Origin: Bacteroidaceae bacterium
GTDB taxonomy: Bacteria > Bacteroidota > Bacteroidia > Bacteroidales > Bacteroidaceae
DNA: 23,353 bases
Reading direction: 5' to 3'
Assembly (NCBI GenBank): GCA_016284115.1
Contig: JAEEOD010000233.1
Coordinates: 1 to 23,353 of the forward strand
A program made the position numbers and the translations under genes. Under the pieces are notes generated by a model. It saw nothing but the letters and a program-made list of their open reading frames with translations, ran no database searches and was not told the origin of the DNA. Below, in pieces: positions 1 through 10,480 of this stretch (position 1 is the stretch's first letter; the number at the start of each line of letters is the position of its first letter).

Positions 1-1
1 T

Positions 2-3000
2 GTGGTAGGTCCTGAGTTGAAGATGGGTGAGTGTGGTCTGCCAAAATTGATGGCTGCAGAATTGTACAAGCCGTTTATCATCCGAAAGTTGATTGAAAGA
101 GGCGTTGTCAAGACAGTGAAGAGCGCTAAGAAGATTGTGGATCGCAAGGAACCTATCATTTTCGATATCCTTGAGCATGTGATGAAAGGCCATCCAGTAC
201 TGTTGAACCGTGCTCCTACATTGCACCGTTTGGGTATACAGGCGTTCCAGCCAAAGATGATTGAAGGAAAGGCTATCCAGTTGCACCCATTGGCATGTAC
301 GGCATTTAATGCCGACTTTGATGGTGATCAGATGGCTGTTCACTTGCCTTTGAGCAATGAGGCTATTTTGGAAGCACAGCTATTGATGTTGGAGCCTCAC
401 AATATTTTGAACCCTGCCAATGGTGCTCCTATCACCGTGCCTTCACAGGATATGGTGCTGGGACTTTACTATATCACTAAACTTCGTAAGGGTGCTAAGG
501 GTGAAGGATTGACATTCTACGGACCTGAAGAAGCTATTATCGCTTATAATGAACATAAGTGCGATATTCACGCCATTATCAATGTGGTGGTGAATGATGT
601 AGATGAGAATGGCAAGATAGTGAAGAAACTCATGAAGGAAACGTCAGTTGGCCGTGTTATGGTTAATCAGATTGTACCTGATGAGGCTGGTTATGTTAAT
701 ACTGTCATCTCTAAAAAGTCTCTGCGTGACATTATTAGTCATGTTATTGAGGTTTGTGGTGTTACCAAAGCTTGTGAATTCTTGGATGGCATCAAGAACA
801 TGGGTTATTACATGGCATTCAAGGGTGGTTTGTCTTTCAATTTGGGTGATATCATCATCCCAGAAGAGAAAGAGAAGTTGGTTAATAGAGGCTATGATGA
901 AGTTGAGCAAGTCATCAACAACTATAACATGGGCTTTATCACCAACAATGAACGTTATAATCAGGTGATTGATATATGGACACATGTAAACTCTGAGTTA
1001 TCTAACATTTTGATGAAGACTTTGTCAAACGACAAAGACGGCTTCAACTCAGTGTTTATGATGCTAGATTCTGGCGCCCGTGGTTCTAAGGAGCAGATTC
1101 GTCAGCTTTCTGGTATGCGCGGTTTGATGGCAAAGCCTCAGAAGGCTGGTGCTGAGGGTGGTCAGATTATTGAAAACCCAATTTTGTCTAACTTCAAGGA
1201 AGGTTTGTCAGTATTGGAGTACTTTATCTCTACTCACGGTGCTCGTAAGGGTTTGGCAGATACCGCTTTGAAGACTGCTGATGCGGGTTATTTGACTCGT
1301 CGTCTGGTGGATGTTTCTCACGATGTCATTATTAACGAGGAAGACTGTGGTACATTGCGTGGTCTTGTTTGCACAGCGATCAAGAACAACGACGAAGTGG
1401 TAGCTACATTATATGAGCGAATCTTAGGTCGCGTATCAGTGCATGATGTGATTAACCCAACCACAGGTAAGTTAATTGTGGCTGCTGGTGAAGAAATTAC
1501 GGAGGATAAGGCACAAGAGATTGAAGATTCTCCAATTGAGAGTGTAGAGATTCGTTCTGTGCTCACCTGCGAATCCAAGCATGGTGTTTGTGCTAAGTGC
1601 TATGGGCGTAACTTGGCGACTAGCCGTATGGTACATAAGGGCGAGGCTGTAGGTGTTATCGCTGCGCAGGCTATCGGTGAGCCAGGTACTCAGTTGACAT
1701 TGCGTACTTTCCACGCTGGTGGTACAGCTGCTAACATCGCTGCTAACGCAAGTATTGTAGCTAAGAACAAATCTAAGTTAGAGTTTGAGGAGTTGCGTAC
1801 GGTTAATGCTATTAACGAGGCTGGTGAACCAACCAAAATTGTGGTGAGCCGTTTGGCTGAAGTTCGTTTCGTGGATGTGAATACAGGCATCGTGCTCTCT
1901 ACCCATAACGTTCCTTATGGTTCTACTTTGTTTGCCAGCGAAGGTGAGACAGTAGAGAAAGGTAAGTTAATTGCCCGTTGGGATCCATTCAACGCCGTAA
2001 TTATTACAGAGGCAGCTGGTAAGTTGAAGTTCGAGGATATGATTGTGAACGTGACTTACACTGTTGAGACTGATGAATCAACAGGCTTGAGCGAATCTAT
2101 CATCATAGAATCTAAAGATAAGACCAAGGTGCCAGTTGTTGGTATCTATGACGAAAATGGTGAACTGATCCGTACTTATAACCTCCCTGTAGGTGGCCAC
2201 GTTGTGATTGAAGACGGTCAGGAAGTTAAGACTGGTGATGTTCTGGTGAAGATCCCTCGCGCTGTTAGCAAAGCCGGTGATATCACTGGAGGTCTGCCAC
2301 GAGTTACTGAGTTGTTTGAGGCTCGTAGCCCGTCAAATCCAGCTGTCGTATCTGAAATCGATGGTGAGATTACCATGGGTAAGCCTAAGCGCGGTAACCG
2401 TGAGATTATCGTTACTTCTAAGGCTGGTGATGTCAAGAAATACTTGGTACCATTGTCTAAGCAGATTCTCGTACAGGAGAACGACTATGTTCGTGCAGGT
2501 ACTCCGTTGTCAGATGGTGAGGTAACTCCTATAGATATCTTGGCAATCAAAGGCCCGACTGCCGTTCAGGAATATATCGTTAACGAGGTGCAGGATGTGT
2601 ATCGTCTACAAGGTGTGAAGATCAACGATAAGCATTTCGAAATCATTGTACGTCAGATGATGCGTAAGGTTCAGATTGATGAGCCGGGTGATACCCGTTT
2701 CCTCGAACAGCAGGTGGTAGATAAGTTGGATTTCCAGGATGAGAATGACCGTATTTGGGGTAAGAAGGTGGTTGTGGATGCTGGCGATTCACAGACTATG
2801 CATGCAGGACAGATTGTCACCGCTCGTAAGTTACGTGATGAGAACAGTATGCTAAAGCGTCGTGACTTGAAACTGGTGAAGGTTCGTGAGGCGATTCCAG
2901 CTACTTCTACTCAGATTTTACAGGGCATCACACGTGCTGCATTGCAGACCAAGAGCTTTATGTCTGCCGCATCATTCCAGGAAACCACTAAGGTGCTCAA

Positions 3001-3223
3001 TGAGGCTGCTATCAATGGTAAGACCGACTACCTGGAAGGTATGAAGGAGAATGTAATTTGTGGTCACTTGATACCTGCTGGTACTGGTCAGCGTGAGTTT
3101 GACAAAATTATTGTTGGATCTAAGGAAGAGTACGATCGTATCCAGGCTAACAAGCGTACAGTACTTGATTACGATGGTGATGATGCCTCTTCCCGCCGTT
3201 TAGATGATGCATTTGGAGAATAA
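2..3223 (+). CDS. rpoC: DNA-directed RNA polymerase subunit beta' (5'-truncated)
   Basis: This is the largest catalytic subunit of RNA polymerase, a cytoplasmic enzyme. The reading frame is open from the window edge, so the true start lies outside. About 1073 residues are visible, against roughly 1400 for the usual Bacteroidota protein. The absolutely conserved Mg-binding motif NADFDGD is at visible residues 103-109. The bridge-helix and trigger-loop region follows (MRGLMAKP, then [17 protein letters not shown], nt about 1105-1300). The cysteines of the second zinc site are DCGTLRG, then [13 protein letters not shown], nt about 1345-1600. The C-terminal region is complete and ends in an acidic tail. 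A hairpin terminator follows the stop codon, so rpoC ends its transcription unit here. Identity is certain. Confidence 0.99.
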   Translation: MVGPELKMGECGLPKLMAAELYKPFIIRKLIERGVVKTVKSAKKIVDRKEPIIFDILEHVMKGHPVLLNRAPTLHRLGIQAFQPKMIEGKAIQLHPLACTAFNADFDGDQMAVHLPLSNEAILEAQLLMLEPHNILNPANGAPITVPSQDMVLGLYYITKLRKGAKGEGLTFYGPEEAIIAYNEHKCDIHAIINVVVNDVDENGKIVKKLMKETSVGRVMVNQIVPDEAGYVNTVISKKSLRDIISHVIEVCGVTKACEFLDGIKNMGYYMAFKGGLSFNLGDIIIPEEKEKLVNRGYDEVEQVINNYNMGFITNNERYNQVIDIWTHVNSELSNILMKTLSNDKDGFNSVFMMLDSGARGSKEQIRQLSGMRGLMAKPQKAGAEGGQIIENPILSNFKEGLSVLEYFISTHGARKGLADTALKTADAGYLTRRLVDVSHDVIINEEDCGTLRGLVCTAIKNNDEVVATLYERILGRVSVHDVINPTTGKLIVAAGEEITEDKAQEIEDSPIESVEIRSVLTCESKHGVCAKCYGRNLATSRMVHKGEAVGVIAAQAIGEPGTQLTLRTFHAGGTAANIAANASIVAKNKSKLEFEELRTVNAINEAGEPTKIVVSRLAEVRFVDVNTGIVLSTHNVPYGSTLFASEGETVEKGKLIARWDPFNAVIITEAAGKLKFEDMIVNVTYTVETDESTGLSESIIIESKDKTKVPVVGIYDENGELIRTYNLPVGGHVVIEDGQEVKTGDVLVKIPRAVSKAGDITGGLPRVTELFEARSPSNPAVVSEIDGEITMGKPKRGNREIIVTSKAGDVKKYLVPLSKQILVQENDYVRAGTPLSDGEVTPIDILAIKGPTAVQEYIVNEVQDVYRLQGVKINDKHFEIIVRQMMRKVQIDEPGDTRFLEQQVVDKLDFQDENDRIWGKKVVVDAGDSQTMHAGQIVTARKLRDENSMLKRRDLKLVKVREAIPATSTQILQGITRAALQTKSFMSAASFQETTKVLNEAAINGKTDYLEGMKENVICGHLIPAGTGQREFDKIIVGSKEEYDRIQANKRTVLDYDGDDASSRRLDDAFGE

Positions 3224-3238
3224 ATCATCATGATACTA

Positions 3239-3275
3239 AATTGAGGGCGTATGTATAGAACATGCGCCCTCAATT
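3239..3275 (+). terminator. Hairpin terminator after rpoC
   Basis: A nearly perfect inverted repeat starts 15 bases after the rpoC stop. The arms are ATTGAGGGCGTATG and CATGCGCCCTCAAT, separated by a 7-base loop, with a single G-U type mismatch and one further A-T pair at the base. The T-run after it is weak (TTGTTAT), so termination by hairpin strength is inferred. Confidence 0.8.
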
Positions 3276-3310
3276 GTTATAAAAACATCATAAATTATCA
3301 ACTTTTAAGA

Positions 3311-3332
3311 TTCAGGTAAAAAAATACCTGAA
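3311..3332. repeat. Perfect 8-bp inverted repeat upstream of the PASTA gene
   Basis: TTCAGGTA and TACCTGAA flank a run of six A. The element lies 31 bases before the -7 box of the next operon. It could be an operator, part of the terminator zone or chance. No regulator is identifiable from the sequence. Confidence 0.5.
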
Positions 3333-3362
3333 ATTTGCTGCAGTTTCCTGCTCGGAAAATTG

Positions 3363-3370
3363 TAACTTTG
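3363..3370 (+). promoter_or_regulatory. Bacteroidota-type promoter (-7 box) for the PASTA-rluD-ddl operon
   Basis: TAACTTTG matches the TAnnTTTG consensus of the Bacteroidota primary sigma factor and lies 18 bases before the ATG at 3389. The -33 element is not clear: TTTG at 3334-3337 is spaced 25 bases away, longer than the usual 19-21. Confidence 0.65.
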
Positions 3371-3388
3371 CTCCCAAATTGTTTGCTT

Positions 3389-4042
3389 ATGACAATAAGA
3401 GGTTTTTTTTCTTTTCGAGAGAATCGTTTCTTTTGGCTGAACATCCTTGCTATGGCATTGGTTGTTGTGCTGGTCATATTTGGTATTCTCTTGGGATTAG
3501 ACATATATACACGCCATGGAGATGCCGTAACTGTGCCTGATGTAAAGGGGAAGAGCGTTTTGGAAGCAAGACAGATTCTAGAAAAATCTGATTTGAAGTG
3601 CGTGGTGTCTGATTCCAATTATGTAAGCACGTTACCGGCAGGTAGCATCCTTGATTACAACCCTACAGCTGGTCAGAAAGTGAAGCGTGGACATATCATT
3701 TATCTTAATATCAATACTCTCAGTGTTCCTCTTGTTAATGTGCCTGATGTGGCCGACAACAGTTCGTTGCGCCAAGCAGAGGCACGACTCTTGGCGGCTG
3801 GTTTTAAAATCAGTCAGATTGAGGCTGTGGATGGGGAGAAAGACTGGGTGTATGGAGTGAAATACAAAGGTCAGCGTCTAATGATTGGAGAGAAGGTGCC
3901 AGTCAACTCTATGCTTTCTTTGATGGTAGGCAGTGGTACTGTGGTGAAAGATAGTCTTAGTGTCGATGATATTGAAATGGAGTTGGAAGCTCCTAAGCAA
4001 TCTGAAAAGAAGTCGGCTTCTGACGATGATTCTTGGTTTTGA
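3389..4042 (+). CDS. Membrane-anchored PASTA-domain protein
   Basis: The protein has 217 residues from the ATG at 3389. An upstream in-frame ATG at 3335 is rejected because it would precede the promoter box. The order is a short basic N-terminus, one membrane segment at about residues 16-37, and two PASTA repeats at about 45-110 and 114-183. Both repeats open with a VPDV motif. The tail is acidic and serine-rich, ending in DDDSWF. PASTA repeats bind peptidoglycan fragments or beta-lactam-like ligands in kinases and penicillin-binding proteins. Here neither a kinase nor a transpeptidase domain is attached. The topology suggests that the repeats face the periplasm. The gene is first in a probable operon with rluD and ddl, which fits a cell-wall role, but its exact function is unknown. 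Confidence 0.88.
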   Translation: MTIRGFFSFRENRFFWLNILAMALVVVLVIFGILLGLDIYTRHGDAVTVPDVKGKSVLEARQILEKSDLKCVVSDSNYVSTLPAGSILDYNPTAGQKVKRGHIIYLNINTLSVPLVNVPDVADNSSLRQAEARLLAAGFKISQIEAVDGEKDWVYGVKYKGQRLMIGEKVPVNSMLSLMVGSGTVVKDSLSVDDIEMELEAPKQSEKKSASDDDSWF

Positions 4043-4054
4043 TTAGCCTGTCCT

Positions 4055-5128
4055 ATGATTGACGAAGAGTTAGACCTCGAGCTAGATAATGATGATTTGG
4101 ATGACCTCGAGCCGATAGTCACCGAGCCACAGCTATACGAACATTTTCGTGTGGTTGTGGACAAGGGACAAGAGATGCGCCGAGTAGATAAATATCTTTT
4201 TGACAAGATAACCAATGCTTCGCGCAACCGCATCCAGAAAGCGGCAGATGCAGGTTATGTGATGGCTAATGGAAAGTCTGTCAAGAGTAGCTATAAGGTA
4301 AAGCCTTTTGATGTCATCACCCTAATGCTGGATCGTCCTCGTTATGAGAACGAGATCATTCCACAGGATATCCCGCTTGATGTGGTCTATGAAGACGATG
4401 CTGTGATAGTGGTGAACAAACCTGCTGGTTTGGTGGTACATCCTGGACATGGTAACTGGAGTGGCACGTTGGTAAATGCTATCGCTTGGCACCTAAAAGA
4501 TACCAACTACGATGCCAATGATGTACATGTTGGACTTGTCCATCGCATTGATAAGGACACATCTGGCTTGCTGGTGGTAGCCAAGACCCCTAATGCCAAG
4601 ACTAACTTAGGCAATCAGTTCTTGCATAAGACCACCAAACGATGCTATAATGCATTGGTTTGGGGAGATATGGAGCAAGAAGAAGGTACGATAGTGGGTA
4701 ATGTCGGGCGCAATCCCAAGGATAGAATGCTGATGGCAGTATTACCTAATGATCAAGGAAAACCAGCTGTGACGCACTATCGAGTTATTGAACGTTTCGG
4801 CTATGTCACGCTGGTGGAATGTGTACTGGAGACGGGACGCACTCACCAGATTAGGGTACATATGAAGCATATTGGGCACGTGCTGTTTAACGACGAACGT
4901 TATGGAGGCAACGAGATATTGCGTGGCACTCGTTTTGCCAAATATAAGCAGTTTGTCAACAATTGTTTTGATATTTGTCCCCGACAGGCACTCCATGCCA
5001 AGACGCTGGGTTTTACCCATCCTGTTACGGGTAAGGAGATGTTCTTCTCGTCAGAACTGCCAGCCGATATGCAGGCATTGATTGAGAAATGGAGGGGATA
5101 TACTATAAATAGAATCTTAACGGAATGA
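4055..5128 (+). CDS. rluD: RluD/RluA-family 23S rRNA pseudouridine synthase
   Basis: This 357-residue enzyme should isomerise specific uridines in 23S rRNA to pseudouridine in the cytoplasm. An acidic N-terminal extension of about 25 residues (rich in D, E and L) precedes an S4-type RNA-binding domain at about 40-95. The catalytic domain carries the family motif HRIDKDTSG at 163-171, with the catalytic aspartate expected at D166. GRTHQIRVHMKHIGH, a second RluA-family signature, is near residue 265. The length is normal for RluD. It starts 12 bases after the PASTA gene, and its stop overlaps the ddl start in an ATGA arrangement, so the three are probably co-transcribed and translationally coupled. 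The substrate (RluD-like or RluC-like positions) cannot be fixed from sequence alone. Confidence 0.93.
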   Translation: MIDEELDLELDNDDLDDLEPIVTEPQLYEHFRVVVDKGQEMRRVDKYLFDKITNASRNRIQKAADAGYVMANGKSVKSSYKVKPFDVITLMLDRPRYENEIIPQDIPLDVVYEDDAVIVVNKPAGLVVHPGHGNWSGTLVNAIAWHLKDTNYDANDVHVGLVHRIDKDTSGLLVVAKTPNAKTNLGNQFLHKTTKRCYNALVWGDMEQEEGTIVGNVGRNPKDRMLMAVLPNDQGKPAVTHYRVIERFGYVTLVECVLETGRTHQIRVHMKHIGHVLFNDERYGGNEILRGTRFAKYKQFVNNCFDICPRQALHAKTLGFTHPVTGKEMFFSSELPADMQALIEKWRGYTINRILTE

Positions 5129-6102
5129 AAAGAGTAATAGCGATTGTGGCAGGTGGCTACACCTCTGAATATCAAGTATCTTTGCGCAGTGCGCAGGGTT
5201 TGTATTCCTTTATTGACAAGGATAAGTATGATTTGTATGTAGTGGTAATTCATGGTCTTGACTGGTATGTGCAGTTGGATGGTGACCAGCGTGCGGACAT
5301 TGACCGCAACGATTTCAGTTTTATACATGATGGTAAGAAGGTGAAGTTTGATTTTGCTTATATTACCATTCACGGTGCTCCTGGTGAAGATGGTTTGTTG
5401 CAGGGTTATCTCGATATGCTTCATATCCCTTATTCTTGCTGTGGTGTATTGGCAGCTTCTCTTACCTACGACAAGTTTGCATGCAACCAGTACCTCAAGT
5501 CCTATGGTATCCCTGTAGCTGAGTCAATCCTTCTGCGTGCAGGTCAGCATATTGATGACGAGCGTGTGGTGGAAGAGATTGGCCTGCCTTGTTTCATCAA
5601 GCCCAGTTTGGGTGGCTCCAGTTTCGGTATTACTAAAGTGAAGACTCGTGAGCAGATTCAACCTGCCATTGCTAAAGCATTCGAAGAGGCTAAAGAGGTA
5701 GTGATAGAGTCATTTCTCGATGGTACCGAAATCACTTGTGGATGTTACAAGACCTCTACCAAGTCAGTGGCTTTCCCCATCACAGAGGTTGTGACTGATA
5801 ATGAATTTTTCGATTACGACGCCAAATATAATGGTCAGGTAGATGAAATTACACCTGCTCGCATTTCTGATTCTTTGCGCGACCGTGTGCAACAGGTCAC
5901 TCTTGCCATCTATGATATCATAGGTGCTTATGGAATTATCCGCATTGATTATATCATCACAAAGGGTGAGAAAATAAACCTTTTAGAGGTCAATACCACC
6001 CCAGGTATGACGGTCACCAGTTTTATCCCTCAACAGGTGCGTGCTGCTGGACTCGATATCAAGGATGTGATGTCTGACATTATTGAGGAAAAATTCAAAT
6101 AA
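5125..6102 (+). CDS. ddl: D-alanine--D-alanine ligase
   Basis: This ATP-grasp enzyme joins two D-alanines to make the peptidoglycan precursor dipeptide. It has 325 residues, slightly longer than E. coli DdlB. Visible motifs are GGYTSEYQVS with E15, which corresponds to the substrate-binding glutamate of DdlB; HGAPGEDG at 83-90; the omega-loop FFDYDAKY at 228-235, with K234 and Y235; DEITPAR near 240; and the Mg ligands D275, E288 and N290 in IRID and LLEVNTTPGMT. The lysine-tyrosine pair in the omega loop favours D-Ala-D-Ala over the D-Ala-D-Lac activity of VanA-type ligases. The start overlaps the rluD stop by four bases. Confidence 0.97.
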   Translation: MKRVIAIVAGGYTSEYQVSLRSAQGLYSFIDKDKYDLYVVVIHGLDWYVQLDGDQRADIDRNDFSFIHDGKKVKFDFAYITIHGAPGEDGLLQGYLDMLHIPYSCCGVLAASLTYDKFACNQYLKSYGIPVAESILLRAGQHIDDERVVEEIGLPCFIKPSLGGSSFGITKVKTREQIQPAIAKAFEEAKEVVIESFLDGTEITCGCYKTSTKSVAFPITEVVTDNEFFDYDAKYNGQVDEITPARISDSLRDRVQQVTLAIYDIIGAYGIIRIDYIITKGEKINLLEVNTTPGMTVTSFIPQQVRAAGLDIKDVMSDIIEEKFK

Positions 6103-6125
6103 TTACGAGCTACAAATTACGATTT

Positions 6126-7268
6126 ATGACTACCGAATTTGACGAAATACGTCCTTATCTGGATGAAGAACTTCCTCAGATTTATGAGGAACTGATAGCC
6201 GATCCTGCTTTTGTGAAGATTGTGGGTGGTGTGCTACCTTTCCCTTTTGAGGTGATTGCCGAGCGTATGCGTGCTTGCAAGACGAAACTTGAGTTCCAGA
6301 AGGCTTTCTGTTATAGGTTCTTGCGTGGACTTGCCGATTCGTCTACCAAAGGTGTTACCAGCAATCTGGAAACCCTAAAGGATTCTACTTGTGCCTATAC
6401 CTTTATTTCCAATCATCGTGATATCATCCTTGATTCTGGTTTCCTATCCGTCCTGTTGGTAGAGAACGGTTTGGACACTGTTGAGATTGCCATTGGTGAT
6501 AACCTGTTGATTTATCCATGGATAAAAAAGTTGGTTCGTATCAATAAATCGTTTATTGTACAACGTGCACTTACCATGCGCCAGATGTTGGAGTCATCGG
6601 CACGTATGTCTCGCTATATGCACTATACTATCAACGAGAAAAATCAGTCTATTTGGATTGCTCAACGAGAAGGGCGTGCCAAAGACTCTAACGACCGCAC
6701 ACAGGATAGTGTCTTAAAAATGCTTGCAATGGGTGGCGAGGGAGATTTTGTGGATCGTTTGTTGGAAATGAATATTGTCCCTTTATCTATCTCATACGAA
6801 TATGACCCTTGCGACTATCTAAAGGCTCGGGAATATCAGCTTAAGCGTGATGTGTTGGATTATAAGAAATCTACTGCCGATGATTTGATGAATATGGAGA
6901 CAGGTATGTTTGGTTTCAAGGGTAGGGTACATTTCCATGTGGCCCCCTGTATTAATGACCAGTTGCGTCAGCTCGACAGAAATATGAGTAAGCAAGATTT
7001 GTTTACCAGCGTATCTTCCATCATCGATCGTGGCATACATGCAAATTATCGTTTTTATCCTGATAATTATGTAGCATTTGACCTGCTCAATCATCGAACC
7101 CGCTTTGTGCATCGTTATTCAATGGAAGACAAGGAGCGTTTTGAGGCTTACTTGACGCAACAGATTAACAAGATAGACATTGCAGATAAAGACGAGGCTT
7201 ATCTCCGTCACATGTTGTTGCTCATGTATGCCAATCCACTCATTAACTACCTTAAGTTAGGAATTTAA
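6126..7268 (+). CDS. PlsC-like glycerolipid acyltransferase
   Basis: The 380-residue protein belongs to the PlsC/GPAT-like acyltransferase superfamily, which moves acyl chains to glycerol phosphates or related lipids at the membrane. The block I motif appears as SNHRDIILDSG with H97 and D103, an HX5D spacing where the classical motif is HX4D. A block III-like REGRAKDSNDRTQ is at 181-193, and a block IV-like VPLSISYEYDP is near 218. No clear membrane segment is present, so peripheral association is likely. It follows ddl by 23 bases. Annotation as 1-acylglycerol-3-phosphate acyltransferase is common for such proteins, but the acceptor is unproven. Confidence 0.82.
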   Translation: MTTEFDEIRPYLDEELPQIYEELIADPAFVKIVGGVLPFPFEVIAERMRACKTKLEFQKAFCYRFLRGLADSSTKGVTSNLETLKDSTCAYTFISNHRDIILDSGFLSVLLVENGLDTVEIAIGDNLLIYPWIKKLVRINKSFIVQRALTMRQMLESSARMSRYMHYTINEKNQSIWIAQREGRAKDSNDRTQDSVLKMLAMGGEGDFVDRLLEMNIVPLSISYEYDPCDYLKAREYQLKRDVLDYKKSTADDLMNMETGMFGFKGRVHFHVAPCINDQLRQLDRNMSKQDLFTSVSSIIDRGIHANYRFYPDNYVAFDLLNHRTRFVHRYSMEDKERFEAYLTQQINKIDIADKDEAYLRHMLLLMYANPLINYLKLGI

Positions 7269-7281
7269 GTATCTTATCTAT

Positions 7282-7941
7282 ATGAGGAAGTCGCGATGGT
7301 TAATGGTATGTATGTTGCTGGTGGCTTTGTGCTTTTCCTGCAGTAAAGACACTTACCATTATCCCTCAGTAAAAGAAGAGTTTTTCAGTGGATTAGCCAA
7401 ATCTGACAGTTTGTTGGAGTATATCATTACCGATGATGGAACGAGGCATGTAGTGACAGAATGGGGTGACCAGCTTGCCAGATTAAAGCCAGATACTCTA
7501 TATCGTTTGATGGGGTACTACGAAGAACTTTCAACAGATAATGTGAAAGTATATTCCTTTGTCAGAGCCATCTCTCCTAATCCAATAACAGCAGATCAAT
7601 ATGCCGATAGCGTAGCAACGGCACCCATCATCTTGCATAGTGCCTGGATGGGTAACCAATATATCAACATCGTGTTGAGCGTTAAGGAGGGGGGCAAGAA
7701 GCATCGTATCGTTTTTTTGGAAGAGGGAGTTACCCCTGTTGATGCGTTTGGCGTAGCCCATGCTGCATTCAGTATCCACCATAACGATGGAGGTGATACA
7801 GAGATTTATCAAACCCGTGCATATGCCTCATTGCCTTTATTGCCTTATGTGCAGCCTTCTGTGAGTCAGTTAGATATAACTCTCCACTATTTGGACTATG
7901 AAGGCATTGTCCGTGAATATTCTTTTGTTTATAAACCCTAA
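7282..7941 (+). CDS. Putative NigD-like lipoprotein
   Basis: The 219-residue product starts with a short basic stretch and a hydrophobic segment (residues 6-19), followed by CFSC, in which C20 is the expected lipidated cysteine. This predicts an outer-membrane or periplasmic lipoprotein. The remainder is a beta-rich, soluble-looking domain of about 200 residues without catalytic motifs. Length, lipobox and general pattern resemble the NigD-like proteins of Bacteroidales, named for their location near a Bacteroides bacteriocin locus and otherwise of unknown function. It lies 13 bases after the acyltransferase gene and 10 bases before the rhodanese gene, so it belongs to the same operon. The family assignment is from memory and is only moderately secure. 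Confidence 0.72.
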   Translation: MRKSRWLMVCMLLVALCFSCSKDTYHYPSVKEEFFSGLAKSDSLLEYIITDDGTRHVVTEWGDQLARLKPDTLYRLMGYYEELSTDNVKVYSFVRAISPNPITADQYADSVATAPIILHSAWMGNQYINIVLSVKEGGKKHRIVFLEEGVTPVDAFGVAHAAFSIHHNDGGDTEIYQTRAYASLPLLPYVQPSVSQLDITLHYLDYEGIVREYSFVYKP

Positions 7942-7951
7942 ATTATATGTT

Positions 7952-8326
7952 ATGAAATTCACCTTAATTGCATTTCTCTCCCTTTTGTTTGGCGCTTGCC
8001 AGTCTTCTGATTTTGTTAAGACTATTCCTGCAGAAGAATTTGCCCAATACATCACCGAAGAGGGCGTGCAGTTACTTGATGTTCGCACACCTGAGGAGTT
8101 TGAGGCAGGCCATATTGAAGGAGCCGTGTTGATAGACTATCGTACAGATCCCGAAGGCTTTGTTCAGAAAGCTGAGGCACAACTTCAGAAAGACAAACCT
8201 GTTGCCCTCTATTGTCGTGGTGGGAAACGCAGTCATTCAGCTGCAGAACTGATGCACAAAGCTGGCTTCAAACAATTGGTTGAACTCGATGGTGGCATCC
8301 AGGCTTGGCAGGAAGCAGGAAAATAA
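7952..8326 (+). CDS. Rhodanese-domain lipoprotein
   Basis: The protein has 124 residues from the ATG at 7952. An in-frame ATG at 7898 would overlap the previous gene by 44 bases and would bury the signal peptide, so it is rejected. The N-terminus MKFTLIAFLSLLFGAC is a lipoprotein signal with C16 as the lipidation site. A single rhodanese domain follows, with LLDVRTPEEFEAGHIEGA at about 41-58 and the active-site loop CRGGKRS starting at C88. Rhodaneses transfer sulfane sulfur through this cysteine. The lipid anchor puts it in the periplasm or at the outer membrane, where the partner is unknown. It is the last gene of the operon. No convincing terminator immediately follows. Confidence 0.88.
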   Translation: MKFTLIAFLSLLFGACQSSDFVKTIPAEEFAQYITEEGVQLLDVRTPEEFEAGHIEGAVLIDYRTDPEGFVQKAEAQLQKDKPVALYCRGGKRSHSAAELMHKAGFKQLVELDGGIQAWQEAGK

Positions 8327-8451
8327 AACGCTATTCATACGTTAACAATTCAACATTTTTGTATTCATTTTTCCTCCTTTAGAAGGACGAAATAGTTTTT
8401 GTTCATCTCATTGTTTTCTGTAGTTGACGGGAATGCCTCCCATGGATTGTC

Positions 8452-8617
8452 GCAGTATCTGCTATCCCCCATTCCAGTATCTGTTATCATTCGTTCCAGT
8501 ATCTCCTTTACCCCCATGGGAGATATTGCGACGACCCTTGGCAGATACTGCAACGAGTGGTAGCAAGCTTTCCCTTCGGTGATAGCAGACTTTGGTCATG
8601 ATAATAGCAAATACTGC
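8452..8617. repeat. Long imperfect inverted repeat
   Basis: GCAGTATCTGCTAT (8452-8465) pairs with ATAGCAAATACTGC (8604-8617), 13 of 14 positions complementary. An inner pair, CAGTATCTCC (8497-8506) with GGAGATATTG (8519-8528), matches at 9 of 10. The RNA could fold into a branched structure. The element could be a decayed miniature mobile element or a structured RNA. Confidence 0.6.
8453..8518 (+). repeat. Three tandem copies of a 22-bp unit
   Basis: Copies begin at 8453, 8475 and 8497. Each opens with CAGTATCT, followed by a pyrimidine-rich half (GCTATC, GTTATC and CCTTTA respectively, then further C/T-rich bases). The period is exactly 22 bases. Diverged copies lie in opposite orientation to the right, at about 8519-8617, so the whole patch is palindromic. 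Confidence 0.75.
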
Positions 8618-8748
8618 GATACTCAGTAACAGTTTTTTGAGGGTCGACTCCATTTAGTCAAAATACTCTGTACACTGTTTCGCAAAGTGCCACCGACAAT
8701 GCAGGTGGCTTCCAATAAGTTGAATAAACCGCAAATTCCAATTACTCT

Positions 8749-8784
8749 AGTTACGCTGGATTCCAAAGTCCAGCGTAACTTTTT
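8749..8784 (+). terminator. Strong rho-independent terminator without an adjacent gene
   Basis: A perfect 12-bp stem, AGTTACGCTGGA with TCCAGCGTAACT, has an 8-base loop and is followed directly by a T-run (five T counting the last stem base). The T-run is only on the plus strand. It lies 420 bases after the rhodanese stop and 208 bases before guaB, so it ends either a long 3' untranslated region or an unannotated small RNA. Confidence 0.88.
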
Positions 8785-8933
8785 ATGAATACCCTCGCTT
8801 TAACTGCTCATCTTTGATTTCACCCTTTACCCTTCACTGCCTTTCGCCTACTATTACTGAGACGGTGGTCTTTCTACCTATACTTTCATACAGAAAAAGT
8901 TTGGGGACAAAGAGAAAAATACAAGGTAAATAA

Positions 8934-8964
8934 TTCGTAGTTTCCTGAAAAAAGCGTATATTTG
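8934..8964 (+). promoter_or_regulatory. guaB promoter
   Basis: TATATTTG at 8957-8964 is an exact TAnnTTTG box. TTCG at 8934-8937, 19 bases upstream, is a near match to the -33 TTTG. The guaB ATG is 28 bases downstream of the box. Confidence 0.75.
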
Positions 8965-8974
8965 CACGCAATAA

Positions 8975-10468
<1,494 letters not shown>

Positions 10469-10480
10469 AGATCATTATCC

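Noticed and set aside
4900..5424. Minus-strand open frame of 174 codons across rluD and ddl
   Set aside because: It spans two well-supported coding regions and has no plausible domain.
6101..6122. AATTACGA repeated twice between ddl and the acyltransferase gene
   Set aside because: Short A/T-rich direct repeats are common in spacers of this group, and two 8-base copies do not support a specific element.
8453..8518. CRISPR-like array
   Set aside because: The 22-bp units are contiguous and diverged, with no unique spacers and no cas genes in the window.
8462..8653. Minus-strand 63-codon reading frame with a hydrophobic N-terminus between the rhodanese gene and guaB
   Set aside because: Its second half is made of the inverted 22-bp repeats, it has no clear promoter box or ribosome-binding site, and the codons look random. 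A decayed gene remains possible.
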